Under the pieces are notes generated by a model, which was not told the origin of the DNA, did no database searches, and was given only the letters and a program-made list of their open reading frames with translations. Below are positions 1 through 11,700 of a stretch of 64,000 nucleotides of DNA, in pieces. Made by a program: the position numbers and the translations under genes. Every line of letters begins with the position of its first letter. Positions within the stretch are counted from its first letter, which is position 1. The stretch comes from Lamellibrachia satsuma (lineage: Eukaryota > Annelida > Polychaeta > Sabellida > Siboglinidae), in assembly GCA_033239005.1 (NCBI GenBank), contig BSQZ01000018.1, forward strand, positions 5,219,536 through 5,283,535, given 5' to 3'.

Positions 1-274
1 CCTAGCAACAACTAGCGAAAAGCACTGCTAATGATAGCAATATGGCATGCATCTAGTGGCTGACAGCGCATATGCACTGTGAACTATCTGAAGAGTCTGC
101 AAGGTGCCGCCAGCAGCAGTATTGCCATCCAATGCATTTAGCACGCATTCATTCCTGAAAATCTAGATGTTTTGCGCAAGGTGTCACTTCTGGAAAAGGG
201 GGTTGCGCTCCTATTTGGTCATGTGTTTATTCACATATATCCACCACTGTCTTATAACCAGGAACTCATTTATA

Positions 275-1358
275 CAGCTGAATGAACTGAAGCAATGTGG
301 AATAAACAAAACTGAGTGAACTGAGGCAATGTGGAGTAAACTAAACTGAGTGAACTGAGGCAATGCGGAGTAAACAAAACTGAGTGAACTGAAGCAATGT
401 GGAGTAAACAAAACTGAGTGAACTGAGGCAATGTGGAGTAAACAAAACTGAGTGAACTGAGGCAATGCGGAGTAAACAAAACTGAGTGAACTGTGGCAAT
501 GCGGAGTAAACAAAACTGAGTGAACTGAAGCAATGTGGAGTAAACAAAACTGAGTGAACTGAGGCAATGTGGAGTAAACTAAACTGAGTGAACTGAGGCA
601 ATGCGGAGTAAACAAAACTGAGTGAACTGAAGCAATGTGGAGTAAACAAAACTGAGTGAACTGAGGCAATGTGGAGTAAACAAAACTGAGTGAACTGAAG
701 CAATGTGGAGTAAACTAAACTGAGTGAACTGAGGCAATGTGGAGTAAACAAAACTGAGACAATGCGGAGAAAACAAAACTGAGTGAACTGAAGCAATGTG
801 GAGTAAACAAAACTGAGTGAACTGTGGCAATGTGGAGTAAACAAAACTGAGTGAACTGAAGCAATGTGGAGTAAACAAAACTGAGTGAACTGAAGCAATG
901 TGGAGTAAACAAAACTGAGTGAACTGAAGCAATGTGGAGTAAACTAAACTGAGTGAACTGAAGCAATGTGGAGTAAACTAAACTGAGTGAACTGAGGCAA
1001 TGCGGAGTAAACAAAACTGAGTGAACTGAAGCAATGTGGAGTAAACAAAACTGAGTGAACTGAGGCAATGTGGAGTAAACTAAACTGAGTGAACTGAGGC
1101 AATGCGGAGTAAACAAAACTGAGTGAACTGAAGCAATGTGGAGTAAACAAAACTGAGTGAACTGTGGCAATGCGGAGTAAACAAAACTGAGTGAACTGAA
1201 GCAATGCGGAGTAAACAAAACTGAGTGAACTGAAGCAATGTGGAGTAAACTAAACTGAGTGAACTGGAACAATGTGGAGTAAACAAAACTGAGTGAACTG
1301 AAGCAATGTGGAGTAAACTAAACTGAGTGAACTGGAACAATGTGGAGTAAACTAAACT
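275..1358. repeat. 34-bp minisatellite
   Basis: About 32 head-to-tail copies of a 34-bp unit containing actgagtgaactgaggcaat, with common variation at a few positions (g/a, t/c). The long overlapping open frames on the minus strand come from the period: 34 is 1 modulo 3, so each frame cycles through the same three peptides. They are not genes. The right end runs straight into a tRNA-like SINE head (1356-1425), and the unit resembles sequence in the body of another SINE copy near 3218. Confidence 0.95.
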
Positions 1359-1425
1359 GCAGCAAGAGGATTTAAACCCTGGCGTTCTCGATTGAATCTG
1401 ACATTAACCACTGTGCAATTGTGCC
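1356..1425 (-). mobile_element. tRNA-derived SINE head
   Basis: On the minus strand this reads as a tRNA-like RNA polymerase III promoter: an A-box-like TGGTTAATGT (1401-1410), and about 20 bp further on a B-box-like AGGGTTTAAATCC (1368-1380), followed by TTGCTGCAG. The same head occurs on the plus strand at 37165 and, degraded, on the minus strand at 3218-3320. The body is replaced by the 34-bp array. Confidence 0.55.
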
Positions 1426-1984
1426 CAACATTGGGGCAACTCATCACACTGGAGTTGCCACTGTGACTCAAACTATTGTAAGTGCTGTTCTTGTCCAGGT
1501 GGCAGAGATGGATGAATCAGTAAAATGCCATAGGCATCGGGCCAGCCTGGCTGAGAGGAAACTCACTTCTCTTGGCGAGGTTAGTTACTTTGAGCCATGT
1601 CAGGGTAGGGAGGTGAATCATATGAGGCTATACTATTTGCTTCTTAGATCTGTCCAGTGGAGAAAAATAGTAATTCCATTTGTACCAGAGAAAACAAGAA
1701 AACTATCAAGGTGGTACAACCCATTGGGCATATCAAACCCTTCCATCACCTGCCCACAAATAGGCAAGCTATCCATTGACATTGTCACTATTTAGAATAG
1801 TAGTCTTCTAACAGTCTTATACCTAACAAGTTAAATAACTAGGTTCAGTTCCATGGATGACAGTTAGTTCATCTTACTCTATAACATGGCTTCCCAAGTT
1901 GATCATTAAAATTTGCCATCACAAGTTTTTACTTAAAATAAACTTATCCAGCACATGTTGCACAAAGTCTGTAAAATAAATGAA
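1426..1984. other. No recognised feature
   Basis: A 124-codon open frame (1421-1795, plus) occurs here, but its product matches nothing I recognise and it starts inside the SINE head. I see no splice sites or domain, so it is not called as a gene. Confidence 0.5.
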
Positions 1985-2305
1985 AGCTCCCTCCTCAACG
2001 GATTTAGTCCACCCTCAATCAGGTTCATTGATGTTCAAATGTGTAGTTTGTAAATAGCTTAAGCAATATGAGTGCATACTTTTGTTAAAATCGCAAGAAT
2101 TGACATTGGTTGTTAGATGGGTTGCATAAGCGTGAATAAAACTATGTAAAAATATTCATAGGTGGAGCCACTTTTGCCCCTTTCACCGATTTTTGACTGG
2201 GGGGCAGTCAAAAATAACTTAATAGTATATCCGATGATTTCATCAAAACTAAACAACACATTTGCACAAACTAGCGTGTCGTAGTGAATGCTACCTGTAG
2301 ATAGG
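1985..2305 (+). mobile_element. Dispersed repeat R1, copy 1
   Basis: About 320 bp shared, with many differences, with 19368-19670 and 44865-45195. Common landmarks are a start near ctc-ctcaacggatttag, a middle gagtgcatacttttgtt, and an end with catcaaaactaaacaacaca and gtagtgaatgctacc. I recognise no coding capacity, so the class is unknown (SINE-, MITE- or LINE-tail-like). Copy 1 ends where a 43-bp array begins; copy 2 likewise ends where a 25-bp array begins. Confidence 0.6.
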
Positions 2306-2750
2306 TTTCTTAAACTGGAGAACACTGGAGAGGTACTAGTTCGTATCTTATCTTAAACTGGAGAACACTGGAGAGGTACTAGTTCGTATCTTATCTTAAA
2401 CTGGAGAACACTGGAGAGGTACTAGTTCGTATCTTATCTTAAACTGGAGAACACTGGAGAGGTACTAGTTCGTATCTTATCTTAAACTGGAGAACACTGG
2501 AGAGGTACTAGTTCTTGTCTTATCTTAAACTGGAGAACACTGGGTATGTACTAGTTCCTATCTTATCTTAAACTGGAGAACACTGGAGATGTACTAGTTC
2601 CTTATCTTATCTTAAACTAGAGAACACTGGAGATATACTAGTCCCTATGTTATCTTAACCTGGAGAACACTGGGTATATACTAGTTCCTATCTTATCTTA
2701 TCTTAAACTGGAGACCACTGGAGATGTACTAGTTCCTATCTTATCATCCT
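2303..2750. repeat. 43-bp minisatellite
   Basis: About ten tandem copies of a 43-bp unit containing ttatcttaaactggagaaca. The first four or five are nearly identical and later ones diverge, a gradient typical of growth from one end. The array stops 7 bp before a plausible splice acceptor (ctctttcag at 2757). Confidence 0.95.
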
Positions 2751-2757
2751 CTTTCAG

Positions 2758-5700
2758 ATCCAGGTGTCACAAGCTAGTGAATGGAGAAAAGGGCGATTGG
2801 CAACCATTTCAAGAATACAGGGAGGGTCGGTTAGTAAAATGCCATATTTACGAGAAAAACAACATGGCTAGAAAACTGTATTTTCTCACATTACGAACAC
2901 AGCAAGTACAGAAATATTACATCTGTCAATTAATAAAATTTTAAACAAATAACAAATGAAGCTAAAATAATGCTTTAATAATGACTGGTTAGTTTGCTCT
3001 CTGCCAGACCATGGTGATATAGTTATCAAATGTCATCAGTATGTTGCTAATATTTGCATCAAAACATTTGTCTTAGAATTTGTTAATGTTTTTTGTTATA
3101 TGTGGGGAATAATTTAACAACTGTTTGTTTGGTGTTATGCAGGAGACATACAAGTTTGACCACTGGGTAAGTGAGCATCTACAGATACATTTCATAAGTT
3201 ACCTGTTGTCTGCACAATAAAACTGAGGCAATCTAGAGTGAACCAATTTTTCCAAGCTTCGAAACAGCAGCAATTAAGAGGAATTGAACATTCTCCAATG
3301 AGAATCTGACATTCAATCCCTTACGCTTCTATGTCTTGCGTGATTCTTTCTGTGTCTCGTGTCATGAGATTTGTGGCATATATCAAATGTTTTATTGTTT
3401 TCCTTTGTTATTCCAAATTTGTGTGTACTGACATCGAGCTAATAATGTTTCATGGATGGCACATTTGTGTCTATCATCTAATTCTGGTACGTCATGAGGA
3501 CCCAATATTGGCTGTAGTCTATGATGGGGGTGAGTACACATAAAGTGAATTGGCTGTGCAGGATAGGTAGATGAATTCACTTATTGTGAAATGCATTATT
3601 AAATACATGTCACATGGGTACTCAGAGGTACCGTGCGTATGGGGGTGCAATGTGTGGGTAGGTATATAACAAATGGAACTATGTTTCTCTGTTGCAGGAC
3701 ACCCTAAGTGAAGGAGGAGTCAGGATGCATGACAGTATTGGTTTAGTAAGTTACCTTTTACTTATCTCATCACAAACTAACATTATTTTTTATTTACATT
3801 AATGTTTACCAACAAATACTGATAAATAGAACATCTGGTATAGTGATATTGCTTCTTATCAGCTTTGCAGTTTGCAATAAGTCTGAATAAAAACAGCTAT
3901 TCATAAGCCACATATTTAGGTATGTATACACACCCAACATCTGGAACAAACTTCTTATCACCTTAAAATCTGAAATCATAGTTACCTTCCGCAAAATTCT
4001 CAAAATATAAAAACACTTATATTTCTACCCTAAATCCTTGGCGGTCTCTCGCTCTGCTGATGACTTCTGCACGTCCCTGTTCATGTTATCACGTCCCTGT
4101 TCATGTTATCATTCTTAATGATTCTGGTTTGTTGTGCCTCTGAATTTGGGTTCTTGAGGATTTAGACGCTATAGAAGTTTTAGTATAATATTATGCCAGC
4201 ATTTTCTGAGAAATAAATACTTTGTGTAAAGATGCGTTTGTCTGTGTAGGACATCAGTATGTATTATTGTCTGTGTAGAACATCAGTATGTATTATTATC
4301 TGTGTTGGACATCAGTATGTATTATTGTCTGTGTAGGACATCAGTATGTATTATTGTCTGTGTAGGACATCAGTATGTATTATTGTCTGTGTAGGACATT
4401 AGTATGTATTATTGTCTGTGTAGGACATCAGTATGTATTATTGTCTGTGTAGGACATCAGTATGTATTATTGCAGCATTTCAATATTTTTTGTGTTCACT
4501 TAAAACTAATAGAAACTGTGTAGGACATCAGTATGTATTATTGTCTGTGTAGGACATCAGACTAAGATCCGGAAGTATGAGGTATTGTCTGTGTTGGACA
4601 TCAGTGGTGAAGTATGTATGGTATTGTCATGTGTAGGACATCAGGGTCATGTGAAGTAAACAGATATTGTCTGTCAGTGGGACATCAGTATGTATTACTA
4701 GGTCAGTGTGTAGGACATCAGTGTGTAAACTGTCAGTGTAGTAACATCAGTATGTATTATTGTCTGTGTTGGACATCAGTATGTATTATTGTCTGTGTAG
4801 GACATCAGTATGTATTATTGTCTGTGTAGGACATCAGTATGTATTATTGTCTGTGTAGGACATCAGTATGTATTATTGCAGCATTTCAATATTTTTTGTG
4901 TTCACTTAAAACTAATAATGTAAACACTCAGGGTCATGGGAAAGAACGTATGAGGGTCAAAGTGGTGAAGCAAACAGATAGGGTCAGTGGTGAAGTAAAC
5001 AGATAAGGGTCAGTGGTGAAGTAAACAGATAAGGGTCAGTGGTGAAGTAAACAGATAGGGTCAGTGGTGAAGTAAACAGATAAGGGTCAGTCCCGAAGAA
5101 GTTACGTGCTGGACTGAACAAGATCGACGGAAGTGGAAGCAAACAGATGAAGGTCAGTGGTGAAGTAAACAGATAAGGGTCAATGGTGAAGTAAACAAAT
5201 GAGGGTCAGTGGTGAAGTAAACAGATACGGGTCAGTGGTGAAGTAAACAGATAAGGGTCAGTGGTGAAGTAAACAAATGAGGGTCAGTGGTGAAGTAAAC
5301 AGATAAGGGTCAGTGGTGAAGTAAACAGATAAGGGTCAGTGGTGAAGTAAACAGATAAGGGTCAGTGGTGAAGTAAACAGATAAGGGTCAGTGGTGAAGT
5401 AAACAAATAAGGGTCAGTGGTGAAGTAAACAGATAAGGGTCAGTGGTGAAGTAAACAGATAAGGGTCAGTGGTGAAGTAAACAAATAAGGGTCAGTGGTG
5501 AAGTAAACAAATAAGGGTCAGTGGTGAAGTAAACAGATAAAGGTCAGTGGTGAAACCACTTGCATCATTGGAGGTTAAGATTTTGTGAAACTATGTCACA
5601 TGCAAAATGCGAAGGGCTGTTGTCTAAATAAGCGAGCCATATCATTCATGGTTGTGTAATAAAACCATTATCCACAGTGAATGAAAAGATTTTCTTTAAC

Positions 5701-8700
5701 CTGTCTTTGTCATTAATAGTGTTCTTGTGGGCTGCACCCTCTCCACAGCAGGCAGTGACACTGTTTCCACCCTCAGTCTGGCAAGACAGTTTATTTTGAT
5801 TTTCTTGCACAAACAAGTCTCATAATCCTCCATTTATCAAACAAAAAGTTTATTTTGATTTTCTTGCACAAACAAGCCTCATAATCCTCCATTTATCAAA
5901 CAAAAAGTTTATTTTGATTTTCTTGCACAAACAAGCCTCATAATCCTCCATTTATCAAACAAAAAGTTTATTTTGATTTTCTTGCACAAACAAGCCTCAT
6001 AATCCTCCATTTATCAAACAAAAAGTTTATTTTGATTTTCTTGCACAAACAAGTCTCATAATCCTCCATTTATCAAACAAAACGTTTATTTTGATTTTCT
6101 TGCAACAAACAAGTCTCATAATCCTCCATTTATCAAACAAAAAGCATCATTGTTGTGCATTTGATGAAAATTGCCCCATACTCATATGTTTGTGGTGAAT
6201 TAGTGCTGCCAGTTTAGTCACTCTTGGTAGTTACTGCATAGTCAACAGTGGCTACAATGACTGAACTAACAACCACCACTGATGTTAATAGTCATTCTCA
6301 AACCAACACTGCAAATTAATTACCATTTGACTAATGTTAATGTTATCAAGCTTGTAGTATGGTGGACTCCTCTTAATAGAATCACTCCGGGCCAGAACAA
6401 TGTTATTCTATTAAGTAGCTGATTCAATTAATCAAAGCATTTTAATACAGTAGGAATAAGGAATGATTTTGTCCCGACAACAGGGTTGAAAAAAATCATG
6501 ATTTTTATTTTAAAAAATTAAAAATCGGATTTTTTTATTTAAATTGGATTTATTTTATTTTTTTGAAATCTGGTATATAGATATTTATATAGATGTTTAA
6601 ATTTGTAAACTCTTTCAAACATGTTATATTCATATCGATTTTGGTTCTTGTCTTAACAGAGGGTACATGATTTTGGCTTATATAAAGACATTAGAAAATG
6701 TCCACAAGGCCTCACCCCCTGTAGTTGCATAATCTGTCTTGGAAAGAAAAGCATGCTGTGTGTCTGAGGCTGTAGCAGTGGTAATTATTGTTTGCCTATA
6801 GGGTGGATTAGCACCTGTCCAGGGCTCTGTGTACTCTAAGGGTCTCTAACCAGAATACAAACTGGTACAGTATTAAACAACTGAGTCAACATACTGAATT
6901 GGTAACAACTAGCACAAGCTATAAGTGGACTTTAACTCAGGGCTTCTGTGTTGAAAAGATACTTCCTCTGGAAGACAAGTTTGTGTGGCTTCACTGCATT
7001 CAGAAAGGGAATAGCTCAAACATACACAATGTCATAAAATATTTGACTATCAGGCTATCTGGTGTCAATACAGCTACACAAGTGTGCGCACTTTGTGTTT
7101 TGTATTAAAAACATACAAAACTTTGTTGATCTCGATGCTTGTAAACAATTATTTGTGTTAAATTCATATAAATCAACGATTAAAAAAAACGGAAGTCAAA
7201 AAAAAATCATAAATCAATGATTTAACAAATTTTTTTGGAGAGATTTAAATCGTGATTTAAATCAAACAACCCTGCCCGGCAAATACACTTGATTCCACTA
7301 AACAGCTAATTCTGTTCCCACTGAACTCCTATGTTCCCACTGAACTCCTACGTTCACACTGAACTCCTACGTTCCCACTGAACTCCTATGTTCCCACTGA
7401 ACTCCTATGTTCCCACTGAACTCCTATGTATCCACTGAACTCCTATGTATCCACTGAACTCCTATGTTCCCACTGAACTCCTATGTTCCCACTGAACTCC
7501 TATGTTCCCATTGAACTCCTATGTTCCCACTGAACTCCTATGTATCCACTGAACTCCTATGTTCCCACTGAACTCCTATGTTCCCACTGAACTCCTATGT
7601 ATCCACTGAACTCCTATGTATCCACTGAACTCCTATGTTCCCATTGAACTCCTATGTTCCCACTGAACTCCTATGTTCCCATTGAACTCCTATGTTCCCA
7701 CTGAACTCCTATGTATCCACTGAACTCCTATGTCAAATAACACCATACATCCTCACTTGTTGATTAAACTGTCATAAAACATACATCATCTTAATATCAA
7801 TCATTATACCATGTAAAGGAAAAATTTACGTATACATTTTCTATGCTGGCCAAATAAAGACCGTACTCTGTCTGTTTGCCTACTACAACATAAACTGAAG
7901 CTGCGTGATAAATGCCACCGTGATGTGTTTAGGTGGAGGACCTTGTCGCCCATCTTCAGGACGAGACGAAGCGGGCAGATTCTGCAGAGGTGCAACTGCA
8001 CAATGCCTACGTATGAATGCCCATCAAATCTCTCCAAACAAATCAATTTGTGACATTCTCAAAAATAATGTGCATAACTACCGCCCCACGGATGCAACAA
8101 TTCATCATTGCCAGGTTATAATTTCACTACTTGGTGTAACACAAACCCAGATTAATTAAGACACAAGACCTAGCTTGAAAGAATGGCTGAAGATAGAGAT
8201 GGATGGCGTTGATTAATCTCTGCCTTGTGTGCCTGACGGTGCAGAGAGGGAGTAACTAGGTAAGGTGTAACTTGTTGAAATGCTAGTTGAATGATGACTA
8301 CTAACAGTTTGTCACCTTAAAGGGAAACAACAGTCATGGTTTTAGGCCTATGCACCTATAAGAGTTACTAAAACATAACCATTTGCAACTAAAAATTAAG
8401 ACTATCATGCCAGTGGTTTACTAGGAAAGCCTGTTTGAACACACAGCATCTTAATTTCATGGGCTGCGCCATACTGTCAGATAACCCAACTCATGAGTGC
8501 GATAGTAAATCACCAAATGAAAATCTATTTGTAAACACTTAATTCCATACTTGCCAGTAAGATATGGCCATATTGTATGCATCAAAACTGAACTTATGTA
8601 CCTTCAGGTAATAAGATCCACCTAAGATAAATATGTCAAAATATTGTATTTGAAAAACATGATCATCTCAGTGAGGATTATAATGTGAGTTGAGTGCATT

Positions 8701-11700
8701 ACTGAAGCTATAGTTAGAAACAAAATAATGTGTGGGTATTTAAGGCCCATAATTTTATTCTTTCTATACATTTTGTTTCTTAGTTAATTAATTACAAGAA
8801 AAATATAATGAAACAAAGAATAAGCAATTATATTTACTTTAAAAAATATAATATTTACACCAACCACTAAAATAATACTGTGTAAAACTTCAATTAGAAA
8901 AAATTCAATTAAGTCTTATCTGTATACAAAACCACACAAACATTTAAGAGTAATTAGTTTTAAACCAGAACAACAACAAATATAGACACACAAAAATACC
9001 TGATTAAATTTACATAAAAAAAACTCAATGTTCATTGTAGCTTATTACCGGTCCAGCAACCAATAAGCTACCGGTACAGCAGCCACTAAAACAATATTGT
9101 GCAAACAAATTCAATTAAAAATGAAATCAATGAAGTCTTTTCTGTAGCAGAAAGTTGCAAAAGTTACACAAGCATTTATGATAGATTTGTTTTAAGAGTC
9201 AATGTAAGTCCAATAGTTTTACTGACCAGAACAGATGTAATACATGCAAATTGTTTCAAAACAGAACAATCAGGGCACACAAATTCATCATTTGAATCCA
9301 ACCCAACACACTCTTCATGTAAACACACATTGCACTTCAGACATTGATGCATGCTCTCAACCCTGTTCTCTCTCTGTGATAGGGACAGTACCATTAATTT
9401 CCATTCACAATGATCTTTCCTTTCTTTGCAAAAGTTGACTGTCCGTTTGGTTTAACTAGGTTCCTTTTGCATTTTTTCTGGGTGTCCTTTTTCTCTTTTG
9501 TTGCTTTTGAGTTGTTACTATGCATTTCAAAAGCCACATAATTGAAACTTTTCTGCCTTTGTCCTTTCACTGTCTTTTCCTTTGTTCGTGGTGAAGGGCA
9601 GCAACTCTGAAAAGCTGGTGTTCATTTTAGCGCTATGTCCAGAGATTGATTAAATGGGTTATGGTGGCACACGCTAATGATTGACCACAACATGATTATT
9701 GCTTGATGGAAGTTGCTGTTGCGCATCAAGGGTTGTTGCTCTGAAGGGAGACGAGGTACTGTCTGCAGAGATGACAGGAGTGCTCTATTTGGTGTTGAAG
9801 AGCCCTGCTGTAAATAATGTGATGGAGGGAGTTGTTCTTGCTGTCTAGCACTATGTGAATGCTAAGGCTGAGACCTTTTCCACACATTGGGTAACTTGGA
9901 AGCTGTAAGCAGTGAGGACTCACCAGTATGTCTCAAAAGGTGCAAAACATGATTTATCCGTAGGTTGCAGTTCATGGGTTGTTTGACTAAGCAAAGAAAA
10001 GACTCTGCCACTTCCATAATGCTTGGACTGAGATGACACTTGGCACCATCGAAGATCAGTAATACTCTTCCCGGTACCTTGTACTTTGCAAAGTGCCTCA
10101 GCCATACCTTAAACATCTTGGTATTCATGGATCCTTTGGGTGTCATTTGGATGCTGATCCTGGGAGCAATCCATCACAAAATGCGTCTTTCATCCGAATA
10201 CCCTTAAAGAGTATCTTGAGCGGAACAGCACATCCTACTACTGTCACATCGGCATGCTCAGACCAAATGATCTTAACCTTCTTGGCTCCTTGTTCCGCCA
10301 GCACACGTCTTGGGTTGTGTAAAGTCAACCTGCAGGGCTTTTCGTCCATATTGGTTATTTCCACATTGATCTTGTCAAAATAATCTTTGACGATGAACCT
10401 GTTCAGTTTTGCTGCTCTTCCAGGATTCATTACATGGACTTTCCTATTTTTTATCTCGGTGTGTCGCTTTAGAAACCCTCTGCACCAATCCCGTCCCATT
10501 TTTTTTCTTGATGTTGAATTTATGAGCAATGGTATTTATTGTTACATACTTATACACATATCTGTGCAATAGTTTTGGGTGGCCGATTTTTATTGAATCT
10601 GATGATCCTTTCAGCTAGTTCTTCTTGGACAGAGATAGTGTTACAACCAAACTTCCATTTCAAAGAGCCCGTCGTCAAATGACTTCTCCATGTCCTCCGT
10701 GGGATCTGAGTCTTTGCGCCTCTCTTTACAACATCCCATCTCTAATGGAATCAATGGCTCTATAGAGTTGCTCCTTAGTCCAATTGGCTCGTTTACTAGG
10801 GGGCATGAAACACCCATCAGTGGCTGCAGAAGGGAAAACCTATTTGTATTCATATGTTCAATAAGTAACTTCATGTAGCTTGTTCTAGTGTCTGTAAACA
10901 CCCAAAATTTGAAGTTGTTTAGCCGGCATGTATGGACATGGTAAACTTTACTTCAATTTATAGCTTTATTAGATCAATGCACCATGAGTAATGTAAAATG
11001 AATTACTTCATTGGTCATTCATGTCCAGCAGACATCAGCCCACCTTCAGCATTGGTGAAAATATCATAAGGTTTTAAGGCCCACTGATACAGCTGGGCCT
11101 TACTACTCGACGGGCTGCTGGGCCTTACTACTCAACAGGCTGCTGGGCCTTACTACTTGACGGGCTGCTGGCCTTACTATTCCACGGGCTACTGGGCCTT
11201 ACTACTCAATGGGCTGCTGGGCCTTACTACTCCATGGGCTGCTGGGCCTTACTACTCCATGGGCTGCTGGGCCTTACTACTCAATGGGCTGCTGGGCCTT
11301 ACTACTTGACGGGCTGCTGGCCTTACTACTCCACGGGCTACTGGGCCTTACTACTCAATGGGCTGCTGGGCCTTACTACTCAATGGGCTGCTGGGCCTTA
11401 CTACTTGACGGGCTGCTGGCCTTATTACTCCACGGGCTACTGGGCCTTACTACTCAACGGGCTGCTGGGCCTTACTACTCAATGGGCTGCTGGGCCTTAC
11501 TACTCAATGGGCTGCTGGGCCTTACTACTCAATGGGCTGCTGGGCCTTACTACTCAATGGGCTACTGGGCATTACTACTCAATGTCTGCTGGGCCTTCCT
11601 ACTCAATGGGCTGCTGGGCCTTACTACTCAATGGGTTGCTGGGCCTTACTACTCAATGGGCTGCTGGGCCTTACTACTCAATGGGCTGCTGGGCATTACT

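Noticed and set aside
211..1340. Several minus-strand open frames of 86-185 codons
   Set aside because: All are translations of the 34-bp array in different frames; composition is strictly periodic.
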